Positions 1-7,622 of a stretch of 37,113 nt of DNA are shown piece after piece; position 1 is the first letter of the stretch; every line of letters starts with the position of its first letter. The position numbers and the translations under genes are program-made. The notes beneath the pieces are model-generated. The model worked only from the letters and a program-made list of their open reading frames with translations, was not told where the DNA came from and searched no databases. Source of the stretch: Candidatus Krumholzibacteriia bacterium (lineage in GTDB: Bacteria > Krumholzibacteriota > Krumholzibacteriia > LZORAL124-64-63); NCBI GenBank assembly GCA_023270185.1, contig JAGLCY010000079.1, positions 1 to 37,113 of the forward strand. The letters are read 5' to 3'.

Positions 1-133
1 CACTGCTGTCCCAACGTTTAATACATAAAACACTCTAACCCATTATCCGGAAGTAGGCTACGACGAAAGATGACCTGCATCGACTTCAAATTGGATGTAC
101 GTTTCCCCAACCTCTTTCTGGAAGGTTGGACGG

Positions 134-645
134 ATGTACACCGGGAAAATCGTGTTTTCACAGGTCATGGACTTGGTTCCGGCTCGCAGGTTTCACACCT
201 GCGTCAAGCGATACCGCGGCAACTACAAGGTGAAGAAGTTCTCCTGCCTCGACCATTTTCGCGTGATGGCTTTTGCCCAACTTTCCCATCGAGAAAGCTT
301 GCGGGATATCGAAGTCTGCCTGCGTGCGATGCATTCAAAACTGTACCACATGGGCATCCGCAGCACCGTGTCGAGGAACACCCTCGCCAACGCAAACGAA
401 GTCCGCGATTGGCGGATCTATGCCGACTTCGCCCAGGTTCTTATTCATCGAGCCCGACGACTTTACGCAGACGAGGATTTTGGAAAAGAACTGGAGGATT
501 TCACTCTCTACGCGTTGGACGCGTCTACCATCGACCTGTGTTTGTCACTGTTCCCCTGGGCTCATTTCCGGCGACACAAGGCCGCAATAAAGCTCCACAC
601 ATTGATGGATCTGCGCGGCAGCATCCCAACCTTTATCCACATATC
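134..645 (+). pseudogene. IS4-family transposase, 3'-truncated
   Basis: This is the N-terminal part (about 170 residues) of an IS4-type transposase of the class with a DUF4372-like N-terminus. The opening MYTGKIVFSQVMDL and the segment FAQLSHRESLRDIE are characteristic of that class. The first catalytic Asp is seen in YALDASTIDL, and the next conserved block, HTLMDLRGSIPTFIHIS, is the last recognisable one. Family members run to about 370-390 residues, so the second Asp and the Glu of the DDE triad are missing. The frame stops matching at about base 645, exactly where the IS3-type inverted repeat begins, and continues only by chance to a TAA at 677-679. I chose ATG 134 because GGAAGG lies about 9 bases upstream and the family usually starts at this point. 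The remaining 3' half is not found on the far side of the IS3 element. The gene is inactive. Confidence 0.8.
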
Positions 646-714
646 TGAGCTGGTCCCCAAATCCTGGACAGTATGTTAAGGTGGCTCCCTTCCAATTTCC
701 GAAGGAGAGTAACG

Positions 715-996
715 ATGGCAAAACGACGCAATTTTTCCGCAGAGTTCAAGGCCCGAGTGGCCCTCGAAGCGTTGTCCGGTGCCTATACAATGGCCGAGTT
801 GGCCTCCAAGCACAAAGTCCACCCGAACATGATCGGCCAGTGGAAACGCAAGGCTCAGGAGAGCCTACCTGAACTGTTCGCCAAAAACAACGAGCGCAAG
901 GATGCTGATCGGGATGCGGAGGTGAAAGAGCTCCACGCCAAGATCGGCCAGTTGACGGTGGAGAACGATTTTTTGTCAAAAGCCTTCGGCCGCTGA
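715..996 (+). CDS. IS3-family transposase OrfA (helix-turn-helix)
   Basis: OrfA is a 93-residue DNA-binding subunit that recognises the element ends. It opens MAKRRNFSAEFKARVALEAL, the standard OrfA start, followed by a helix-turn-helix around MAELASKHKVHPNMIGQWK and a C-terminal leucine-zipper-like helix ending VENDFLSKAFGR. ATG 715 is preceded by AAGGAGAG at a good distance and matches the family N-terminus. An in-frame upstream ATG at 673 would add residues encoded by the terminal repeat and is unlikely. The orf ends in TGA at 994-996. OrfB lies in the -1 frame, as expected for production of an OrfAB fusion by frameshifting. Confidence 0.88.
   Translation: MAKRRNFSAEFKARVALEALSGAYTMAELASKHKVHPNMIGQWKRKAQESLPELFAKNNERKDADRDAEVKELHAKIGQLTVENDFLSKAFGR
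969..975 (+). other. Putative programmed -1 frameshift heptamer (T TTT TTG)
   Basis: In the orfA frame the codons are GAT TTT TTG, so bases 969-975 form T TTT TTG, a workable X XXY YYZ slippery heptamer. The -1 frame is open without a stop from here through the orfB ATG at 1017. Slippage would therefore give one OrfAB protein, which is how IS3-family transposase is normally made. No stimulatory pseudoknot was examined in detail. Confidence 0.55.
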
Positions 997-1016
997 GCCG
1001 CGATCGAAGGACAACG

Positions 1017-1838
1017 ATGGTCCGCAAGGATCACCGGAGGCTCAGTATCGTCCGCCAGTGCAAATTGCTCGGGCTGAAGCGGTCGACCCTTTACTACAAA
1101 GGAAAAGGCGAGAGTCCTCTGAACCTGAAGTTGATGCGCATCATCGACAAGCAGTTCATGGATACTCCCTTTTTTGGCTCACGCCAGATGGCTCGTTGGC
1201 TTCGCCGGCAGGGATACAAACTTGGCCGCAAACGAGTTCGGCGTCTGATGCGATTAATGGGGCTTTCGGTGATCTACCAGAAGCCCAACACATCAAAGCC
1301 TCATCCGGAGCACCGGATCTATCCGTACTTGCTGCGGGGGCTGAAGATCGACCGACCGAATCAGGTGTGGTGCACGGACATCACCTATATCCCGATGCGC
1401 CGTGGGTTCCTTTACCTGGTGGCCATCATGGACTGGTCGACGCGGGCGGTGCTGTCATGGCGCCTGTCCAACACGATGGACTCGGACTTCTGCGTCCAGG
1501 CCCTGGAAGAGGCCCTGGCTCGCTTCGGCAAGCCGGAAATCTTCAACACCGACCAAGGGAGTCAGTTCACGAGCCACGCCTTCACCGGTGTCCTGAGGGA
1601 GGCCGGGGTAAGGATCTCGATGGACGGCAAGGGTCGCTGTCTGGACAACGTGTTCATCGAACGACTATGGCGTTCCCTGAAATACGAAAAGGTGTACTTG
1701 ATGGAGTTCGAATCAGGGCTGGAAGCCAGGCGAGAGATCGGGAACTGGTTCAGGTTCTATAACCGGGAGCGGCCCCACTCAGCCCATGCCGATGACAAGA
1801 CCCCGATGGAAGTGTACAATGAGAGAATAGCGGCATGA
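1017..1838 (+). CDS. IS3-family transposase OrfB (DDE integrase core)
   Basis: This is the 273-residue catalytic subunit of the IS3 element. An N-terminal HTH_21-like region with SRQMARWLRRQGYKLGRKRV precedes an rve integrase core. The catalytic triad is visible: Asp in WCTDITYI, Asp in FNTDQGSQFTS and Glu in DNVFIERLWRSLKYEK. The C-terminal block FYNRERPHSAHADDKTPMEVY is also typical. The length is normal and no stop or frameshift interrupts it, so the element may still be active. Its ATG lies 20 bases after the orfA stop, but it is probably expressed mainly as the OrfAB fusion through slippage at 969-975. Confidence 0.9.
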   Translation: MVRKDHRRLSIVRQCKLLGLKRSTLYYKGKGESPLNLKLMRIIDKQFMDTPFFGSRQMARWLRRQGYKLGRKRVRRLMRLMGLSVIYQKPNTSKPHPEHRIYPYLLRGLKIDRPNQVWCTDITYIPMRRGFLYLVAIMDWSTRAVLSWRLSNTMDSDFCVQALEEALARFGKPEIFNTDQGSQFTSHAFTGVLREAGVRISMDGKGRCLDNVFIERLWRSLKYEKVYLMEFESGLEARREIGNWFRFYNRERPHSAHADDKTPMEVYNERIAA

Positions 1839-1974
1839 TCAAGCACTGGGAGTCCACCTTAAACAAGCCGCTGACCTGTCCAAAGGATGGGGTCCACCTC
1901 ATAGTGACAAGCTATCCCATTACTATATTCTCTCCTGCATTTCCCTCCGACTTGCACCCGTAGCCCTCCTGTGC

Positions 1975-2133
1975 CTACCGTTTAATCCATCCGCCCAAAA
2001 TATCGACAGACGCCGAGAGCATGCTCCCGATTTGAGTACCGTAGAAACCCATGACCACAATGAATCTGATCTCGAGTGACGATTCCCGTCGCAGGTTATC
2101 TGCCTCCGTTGAATCGGTGGCATACCAATCCAT
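1975..2133 (-). CDS. Small hydrophobic ORF, unrecognised
   Basis: This 52-residue ORF begins MDWYATDSTEADNL and ends in TAG. Its second half (IRFIVVMGFYGTQIGSML and following) is hydrophobic and could form one membrane helix. It lies just downstream of the broken integrase gene on the same strand. I see no family match and no strong ribosome binding site. It may be a remnant of a gene destroyed by the insertions, or chance. The rest of 1902-2163 shows nothing else I can support. Confidence 0.22.
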   Translation of the reverse strand: MDWYATDSTEADNLRRESSLEIRFIVVMGFYGTQIGSMLSASVDILGGWIKR

Positions 2134-2163
2134 GTTGCTGACCAGATACTACGAGGAATTTTC

Positions 2164-3180
2164 CTACGCAGCTTCGCGATAATACCGATGATGCAGGCCG
2201 CCAAGCACAGGTCCGCTGATCATCGGGCCAGCATTGCAACGCTGGACAGGCCGCGAAATTGGCGCATCTTTCTTGAGACCCAAGTGTGTTCGCGCCTCAT
2301 GGTAGTAGGCGAAGTACTCACTGAGAACCCGCCTGAGGTGGCGATCGTTCAGTACGATAAGGTGGTCCAGGCATTCTCTTCGAATTGACCCGATGACGCG
2401 CTCGCAAAATCCGTTCTGCCACGGTGATTGTCGCGAGATCACGACTTGTTTGATCTCGAGATTATTAATCGTATCGACGACCTTTTGACCGTATATCCCA
2501 TCCCGATCGCGGATCAAAAACCGTGGTGCCGAGTCGAACGGAAATGCTTGAGTCAATTGCAGGCTTGTCCATTCTGCCGTTGGATTTGTCGTGACGTTGA
2601 AGTGAATAACTCGTCGCCGTTCAAGAGACAGAATCACGAAGACATGGATGGTTTTGAAAGTCGCCGTGTGAACCGACAAGAAATCGACAGCGACCATCTC
2701 TGACATGTGATTCCGGATGAACGTCCGCCAGGTTTGGGTTGATGGACCTGGATTTCTAACCATGTATTTGGCGAAGGTGGTTTCGCAGATATCGTATCCG
2801 AGTTTGAGCAACTCTCCGTGAATGCGCGGCGTCCCCCAAAGTCGGTTCTCATAGGACATATGACGAATCAATGCACGGACCTTAGCAGTAACTTTCGGCC
2901 TTCCTGGTTCTGGTTTGCTCTTCCATCTCCAATAGAGCCGCCAACCGACCCGATGCCAGCGGACGACGGTATCTGGCTGGACGATTGTCAGGTGTTGTCA
3001 CCAATTGGGCAAAGAACGGGATAGAATAGCCCAAAGAACCCGATCATTTGGTTTCAATCGTGGAAGTTTGGCATTTCGCTGGAGAACTTCCAGCTGATGT
3101 CGGAGGGTAATATTTTCCAGGGCCAACGCTTTTCGGGATTTGAAAAACGAAAGCAGGAAATCCAGTAAGAGTTTTGGCAT
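2164..3180 (-). pseudogene. Integrase-core (DDE) transposase with in-frame TGA
   Basis: This is a roughly 338-codon gene of the widespread helix-turn-helix plus integrase-core transposase family. The start MPKLLLDFLLSFFKSRKAL and LENITLRHQLEVLQRNAK are typical. The middle reads VQPDTVVRWHRVGWRLYWRW, and the catalytic core has VDFLSVHTATF, LIRDRDGIYG and SPWQNGFCERVIGSIRRECLDH. The C-terminus GGLHHRYYREAA is also that of the family. The reading frame is continuous from 3180 to 2164 except for one TGA at 2998-3000. It falls after PNW, where family members carry Arg, so a single CGA-to-TGA change explains it. TGA is a normal stop elsewhere in the window, so readthrough is unlikely and the gene is probably dead. 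No terminal repeats of its own were identified. Confidence 0.85.
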
Positions 3181-3302
3181 AATGTAGGGTATCGTCAGAG
3201 TGGGCTAAGTCGTTGGATTTGGGTGTGAACGGAATAAATGGTAGCCACAGGACCACAAAGCGATCCATCAGGCGAAGCCAACGGCGACAAATACCCGTCG
3301 GA

Positions 3303-4127
3303 TTACTGGCTGACCGTATAGACGCCGTGAAAATTAATCGTGCCGTCTGCGACCAGGGTCAGGACTTCCGTAGCTGGTGTGTTCCATCCATCGACAGTAT
3401 TCCAGGTTATAGTGTATTCGCCGGGAACGACAAAGTGGCTTAGCAGGGCGAATCCTCCGGTACTGCCGGAGCTGAAGCTGCCCGGTCCGACCATGTTCCA
3501 GCCGTCGCAGATACCATCGGGCTCGCTGGTGACCAGGATCGTATTGGGGCCGGGAGTATAGAAGGCCTCGAAAACGATGGTTCCACCGGCGGTGAGTGCC
3601 AGGGTCTCCGGGGAGGGAGTGATCCAGTCATCTTGTTCTCCCCAGGTGATGGTGTAATCACCGATCGGACGGTCGGGAATAGTGGTCTCTTCCCAATAAT
3701 CCAGATTGTAACCATTCGGGCCGGTCAGATTCCACCTCACGTAGAGTTCGTCCGGATCGTTTTCGATTACTATTGTTCCGAGCGCCTCATTGTAGGTGCC
3801 TGTAAATTCCACTGTATGACCGGCTGTCAGGCTGAGAGTTTCCTGCGCCGGTGTGACATAGCCGCTGACATCGTCCCAGGTGATAGAAAAGTCGCCTGGC
3901 GTGAGGCTTTTCAGGGTGGTGTCGCCCGTGGCGTCGCAATTGTAACTGCCGGGTCCGGACAGGTTCCAGGAAGGATCGATCCCGGCCGGATTGCAAATGA
4001 TAGACGCGCTGCCGGTGGTCGAAAGTTTTGGTTCGGTACTGTCGCTGCAACCGATCAGCAGAGAGGATGTAGTAAACGCGATCGTCAACACAGCCAGAAT
4101 TAATATCGATCGTATCCTGATCTTCAT
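3303..4127 (-). CDS. Secreted lipoprotein with three PEGA-like repeats
   Basis: This is a 274-residue predicted lipoprotein of unknown function. The N-terminus MKIRIRSILILAVLTIAF is a signal peptide ending in the lipobox LLIGC, with the lipidated Cys at residue 27. The mature part contains three divergent repeats of about 70 residues (roughly 42-112, 118-190 and 197-270). Each has the pattern 'W.L.GP..Y.......L..L..GDY.ITW....GW.TP..ETL.L.AG.TI.F...Y', resembling PEGA or other beta-sandwich surface repeats. I chose ATG 4127 because GAGGAG lies just upstream and the signal peptide begins there; an in-frame ATG at 4148 would add seven charged residues. The gene stands alone, with decayed mobile DNA downstream. 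Confidence 0.78.
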   Translation of the reverse strand: MKIRIRSILILAVLTIAFTTSSLLIGCSDSTEPKLSTTGSASIICNPAGIDPSWNLSGPGSYNCDATGDTTLKSLTPGDFSITWDDVSGYVTPAQETLSLTAGHTVEFTGTYNEALGTIVIENDPDELYVRWNLTGPNGYNLDYWEETTIPDRPIGDYTITWGEQDDWITPSPETLALTAGGTIVFEAFYTPGPNTILVTSEPDGICDGWNMVGPGSFSSGSTGGFALLSHFVVPGEYTITWNTVDGWNTPATEVLTLVADGTINFHGVYTVSQ

Positions 4128-4192
4128 GCTCGGCTCCTCATTGTCCAATAAAGAAAAGCTTCATTCCCGATTTGTCCTTCGCGGCCAGTATC

Positions 4193-4498
4193 CTAGCCGC
4201 TCTCCTGCTCGATTATCTCCTCGAGCATCTCCGCCGCCTCGCGGTTGAACCCCAACAGATCCCTGCAGTAGCAATTTTCGAACCATTTGTTGAACTTTTC
4301 GACGAATTCGTGGACGAGTCGGTAGTTTTTCTCCTTCGCATCGGTGTTGCCTGCGACAACGCGCCCGAACTTCAGCCCGAGGACCATCATCCCGTCCGTT
4401 AATGCCCCGCAGGTATCGCCCATCTGCGCCATACCGGCGCCGAAGCTCGATGATATCCTGAGCGCTGTCTCCAGATCGATGCCCTCCAGGTGGCGCAA
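4193..4498 (-). CDS. C_GCAxxG_C_C-type redox protein, 5' end uncertain
   Basis: The 101-residue product matches the C_GCAxxG_C_C family, small proteins with conserved cysteines thought to bind metal or act in redox. Seen are ETALRISSSFGAGMAQMGDTCGAL, with the central Cys-Gly-Ala; MVLGLKFGR; and the C-terminal pair in NCYCRDLLGF. The first usable start is TTG 4498, with no clear ribosome binding site. However, the frame stays open upstream to a TAA near 4712 and contains a Cys-x-Gln (codons at 4520-4528) where the family's first conserved Cys-x-Gln should be. There is no ATG, GTG or TTG in that extension. Either the start has been lost and the gene is decaying, or it begins at a rare codon. 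The segment upstream overlaps the dispersed repeat at 4633-4872. Confidence 0.5.
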   Translation of the reverse strand: MRHLEGIDLETALRISSSFGAGMAQMGDTCGALTDGMMVLGLKFGRVVAGNTDAKEKNYRLVHEFVEKFNKWFENCYCRDLLGFNREAAEMLEEIIEQESG

Positions 4499-4779
4499 CA
4501 GGCCCGGGATAAGATGGGGCTGCCGGCACGGGCGCCGCCCCAGGTGGAAATGGACTTTGACCAGGGCGGAGCCGGCCCGGAAGAGTGGCCGGACATGGAT
4601 CAGACGGCGGGCACTGGAAGCGCCACTTGGGAGTGAATCACCGGGCAGGACAGGGACCCGGGGAATGGTCCGCCAATCGGAAAGAGGGCGGTCGGGGGAC
4701 CGGTGTGTCCTTAAGATGGGGGCGAAAACGGAAATTGAGGAGGATTCATGCCGTTTGAGCTCGGAAGGGGGCTGTTTAT

Positions 4780-4809
4780 TTGACAGCGGACGTTCATCAA
4801 TGATAGAAT
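4780..4809 (+). promoter_or_regulatory. Sigma70-like promoter in repeat copy A
   Basis: A perfect -35 box TTGACA (4780-4785) and a -10 box TAGAAT (4804-4809) are separated by 18 bases. Both boxes and the spacing are kept in copy B. It would transcribe the leader ORF at 4843 and probably the beta-helix gene at 4950. Prediction from sequence only. Confidence 0.55.
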
Positions 4810-4842
4810 CAATTAATCAAGCGACCGAACGGAGGGTGAAAT

Positions 4843-4869
4843 ATGCGGTTGTCTTTACTATCCCTCTAG
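4843..4869 (+). CDS. Possible 8-residue leader peptide (MRLSLLSL)
   Basis: ATG 4843 follows GGAGGG with proper spacing, and the ORF ends in TAG after eight codons. The homologous ORF in copy B (15438-15458) shares MRL and the ribosome binding site but encodes MRLNSF. It may be a real leader peptide, or the relic of a signal-peptide start left when a gene 5' end was duplicated. Confidence 0.3.
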   Translation: MRLSLLSL

Positions 4870-4949
4870 ATTGATGCGGTAATTGACTCTGGCGGCTAGC
4901 TATATCACAGGCGGGTTCAAATCCGTTACCACCCAGCAGGAGAAACAAC

Positions 4950-7436
4950 ATGAAAATCGGACTTATGCTTGTCTTTTACCTGGTAATCGCCACAAACTCG
5001 CTGGCCACGAATCTCCTTGTCTACCCGGACGGGTCAGGTATCTACCCCACCATCGAAGACGCCGTGGATGCGGCGATGCCCGGTGATGTCATCCTTCTGC
5101 AGCCTGGAGTGTTTACCGGGCCGGGCAATCGTGGCATCGATATAGAGAAGGTTGTCGATATCCAGGCTCCCGACGGATGTGTGATCGATTGCGAAGGTTT
5201 GAGCAGAGCATTCCAGGTCGCAGATTTCGAGGTATCGTTTCAGGGGTTGACGATCCGCAACGGATCGGCGACCACCGGTGGTGCCATCAATGCGGTTGCG
5301 TCCCAGATTACCCTCGCCGATTGTGTTTTCGAGGACAACTTCTCAAGTGGTGACGGCGGTGCCATCTACGCCGATGAGAGCAACATCCAAACCAATTCCT
5401 TGATCTTCTCCGCCAACCGGGCCGGCGGCGACGGTGGTGGGTTCTACCTGACCAACGACTCCGTACTGTCGCTCTACCAATCCACAATGATCCGCAACGG
5501 GGCTCATGAGGGTAACGGCGTCTACTTGGAAATGGACTCCAGCTGTTCAATTCTCAATTCGATCATCGTCTACGGAGTTGAGGGCTCGGCTTGTTCCGAT
5601 TATTACAGTAACAACTACATCGTCCAGTGCACCGATGTGTACGGCAACCGCGACGGCGACTGGATTCACAGCTTGCAAGGTATGAACGGCACCAACGGTA
5701 ACTTCAGCATCCAGCCACTGCTATGCGACCCCATGGCCGATCCCATCAATGTGGATTTGACGCGGTTTTCTCCCTGTGCGGACGCGGACGGTTGTGGCCT
5801 GGTGGGTGCTGGTGCCTACGATTCAGGCTGGTACTATCCGCACTACTGCGTTTCGCCGGATGGCTACGGCATGTTCGCCACCATCCAGGACGCCTTCGAT
5901 GCCGCGACTGCGCGTGTCTTCGTTCTGCTTGAAGACGGGGTATACACCGGCACCGGTAATCGGGACCTAAATCCTGCAGGAAAATCGATGTTCGTGACAT
6001 CCCGCAGCGAATCCGCTGAAACATGTATTCTCGATTGTCAAAGCATCCTAAACACCGACGAACATCGGGTCCTAATTCTTGATGTGGAGGATGGGGGGGG
6101 CTTGGACTTTTCCGATCTGACTTTCCGCGGCGGCAATAACTCCGGTCCCGGTGGCGCTGTTCTGGCGACCGGAAACATCTCTGTCACATTTTTCAAAATC
6201 TTTTTCGATGGAAACCTCAGCGAGGGTTTTGGCGGTGCCATCAGAATCGATGCCGAGTCCACGGCCCCTGCAGACGTCGGTTTTTTCGACTGTGAATTTT
6301 CTGGAAATCAGAGCTGGGGCGGTGGAGCCATCAACGGCATGTATTGGGTTGGTTCTGTCAACAACTGTCTTTTCGATGCGAACTCGGCAACCTCTGGTGG
6401 TGCAATAAGTAGTTCGAGCCGATGCCCCACCATATCCCATTCTACCTTCATCGGGAATACCGCAACTTCTTATGGCGGTGCCATCTTGTACAACAATGGA
6501 AACAGCAGCATTATGGAGGACTGTATCCTCAAGAACAATACAGCGGTTTATGGCGGCGGAATTCACATGCTCGGCGGCAACCATGAGATCACCAGCACTT
6601 GGTTCGAGGCAAACATTGCCACCGACACCGGCGGCGCTGTCGATTATATGACGAGTGCAAGCGACAAAGACGTGACGGTCACCGGTTGCACCTTTTTGAA
6701 CAACGCAGCCTCCAGCTACGGGTCCGTCATGAACTTTGATATCGATGTAAACCTGCAAGTTACAACCTCAACCTTTCACGGCAATACAACTGTAGATCCC
6801 GATCCGACAACGGCCAGTCAGATCCACATGGACCGTGGTAACGCGGGAGTGACCACCAGCACGATCAGTGGCGGCATCGGGGGGCCACTTTTTCTGGTGG
6901 ACAATGGGGGAATCGTTTCCATGGACCGTACCAACGTCTGGGGCAATGATGCCGGTGATTATGTGGGGCCCATCGCGGGTCTCAACGGCATGCTCTGCAA
7001 TATGTCCGTGGACCCGATTTTTTGTGATGCCGCCGCTTCGGACCTGACGCTTCGCAGCGATTCGGAATGTCTTGCAATCAACAACATCTGCAACGTGCAA
7101 TACGGTGTATGGGGCGAGGGTTGCAGCGCTTCTTCGGGTGTTGAATCCCTGCCGACCGCACCGGGACTGGCCCTGAGCAACCACCCCAATCCCTTCAATC
7201 CGATGACCACGATCCGTTTCGATCTCCCGCAGGCCGGAATGGTGTCGCTCAGCGTCTATGATGTGAGAGGTCGCGCCTTGTGCACGCTTGGCGATGGATT
7301 CATGGCCGCAGGCGCACACGAGATCGCATGGAACGGCCGCGATGACCAGGGACGTCAATTGGGCACGGGAGTATACTTCGTCAGGCTGGTGAGCGGCGGG
7401 GAAGTGGTGGCGCATAGGATGGCTTTGTTGAAGTAA
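4950..7436 (+). CDS. Secreted right-handed beta-helix protein with FlgD-like tail
   Basis: This 828-residue exported protein has a signal peptide, MKIGLMLVFYLVIATNSLA. Two parallel beta-helix domains follow, starting near residues 25 and 297. Both open with the same layout: 'V.PDG.G....TI.DA.DAA....V.LL..GV.TG.GNR', then 'CI.DC', then Gly-rich coils such as GGAI and GNTA. The C-terminal region from about 741, with NPFNPMTTIRFDL, VYDVRGRAL and GTGVYFVRLVSGG, is the FlgD-like Ig/sorting domain used by FCB-type bacteria for surface export. AGGAG lies 7 bases before the ATG. The role is probably surface polysaccharide binding or adhesion; enzymatic activity cannot be told. It is likely transcribed from the promoter in repeat copy A and ends at a hairpin terminator. 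Confidence 0.85.
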   Translation: MKIGLMLVFYLVIATNSLATNLLVYPDGSGIYPTIEDAVDAAMPGDVILLQPGVFTGPGNRGIDIEKVVDIQAPDGCVIDCEGLSRAFQVADFEVSFQGLTIRNGSATTGGAINAVASQITLADCVFEDNFSSGDGGAIYADESNIQTNSLIFSANRAGGDGGGFYLTNDSVLSLYQSTMIRNGAHEGNGVYLEMDSSCSILNSIIVYGVEGSACSDYYSNNYIVQCTDVYGNRDGDWIHSLQGMNGTNGNFSIQPLLCDPMADPINVDLTRFSPCADADGCGLVGAGAYDSGWYYPHYCVSPDGYGMFATIQDAFDAATARVFVLLEDGVYTGTGNRDLNPAGKSMFVTSRSESAETCILDCQSILNTDEHRVLILDVEDGGGLDFSDLTFRGGNNSGPGGAVLATGNISVTFFKIFFDGNLSEGFGGAIRIDAESTAPADVGFFDCEFSGNQSWGGGAINGMYWVGSVNNCLFDANSATSGGAISSSSRCPTISHSTFIGNTATSYGGAILYNNGNSSIMEDCILKNNTAVYGGGIHMLGGNHEITSTWFEANIATDTGGAVDYMTSASDKDVTVTGCTFLNNAASSYGSVMNFDIDVNLQVTTSTFHGNTTVDPDPTTASQIHMDRGNAGVTTSTISGGIGGPLFLVDNGGIVSMDRTNVWGNDAGDYVGPIAGLNGMLCNMSVDPIFCDAAASDLTLRSDSECLAINNICNVQYGVWGEGCSASSGVESLPTAPGLALSNHPNPFNPMTTIRFDLPQAGMVSLSVYDVRGRALCTLGDGFMAAGAHEIAWNGRDDQGRQLGTGVYFVRLVSGGEVVAHRMALLK

Positions 7437-7454
7437 AAGGGAACGGCTTCTATA

Positions 7455-7496
7455 GGGCGGGCTGTCAAGACATCCATTGTCTGCCCGCCGGGTTTT
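7455..7496 (+). terminator. Rho-independent-type terminator after beta-helix gene
   Basis: GGCGGGC at 7456-7462 pairs with GCCCGCC at 7483-7489. A second inner pairing is AGACA with TGTCT. The stem is followed by GGGTTTT. The T-tract is short, so efficiency is uncertain. Confidence 0.55.
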
Positions 7497-7622
7497 AATA
7501 CCCCTGAATGTCCGGGTAAATCAGCTCACGATTTCCCCGTGCAGCTACCCGCTAACGCTGTGTTGCTATTCCGCTTAAGATTACAAAATGTCCCTCACGC
7601 CAGGGAGGTTTGGCGGTCACAA

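Larger units (their letters stand above)
646..1901 (+). mobile_element. Complete IS3-family insertion sequence
   Basis: The element is 1256 bp with imperfect terminal inverted repeats. The left end begins TGAGCTGGTCCCC and the right end, read inward on the minus strand, begins TGAGGTGGACCCC. Both have GGACAG at positions 21-26 and share TTAAGGTGG a little further in. About 19 of the first 26 positions agree. It encodes orfA and orfB in the usual IS3 arrangement, with a likely slippery heptamer between them. No target-site duplication is seen: the bases before are ATATC and those after are TAGTG. It truncates the IS4-type transposase on its left. The family is secure; the IS3 subgroup is not assigned. 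Confidence 0.88.
4633..4872 (+). repeat. Dispersed repeat, copy A (promoter plus leader ORF)
   Basis: This stretch aligns over its whole length with 15230-15463, with about two-thirds or more of positions identical by eye. Blocks shared with copy B include GGAAAGAG.GCGGTCGGG, CGGTGTGTCC, CGAAAACGG, the promoter region, and GAACGGAGGG followed by AAATATGCGGTTG. It ends with a tiny ORF. Downstream sequences of the two copies differ, so the repeat boundary is close to base 4872. It fills most of the 450-bp gap before the beta-helix gene. Confidence 0.65.

Noticed and set aside
2998-3000. TGA readthrough or recoding in the integrase gene
   Set aside because: Several intact genes in the window end in TGA, no recoding element was seen, and a single C-to-T change is a simpler explanation.
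4905-4935. GGCGGGTTCAAATCC, resembling a tRNA T-arm with ACCACC after it
   Set aside because: The T-stem does not pair beyond two bases and no D-arm, anticodon arm or acceptor stem could be found upstream.
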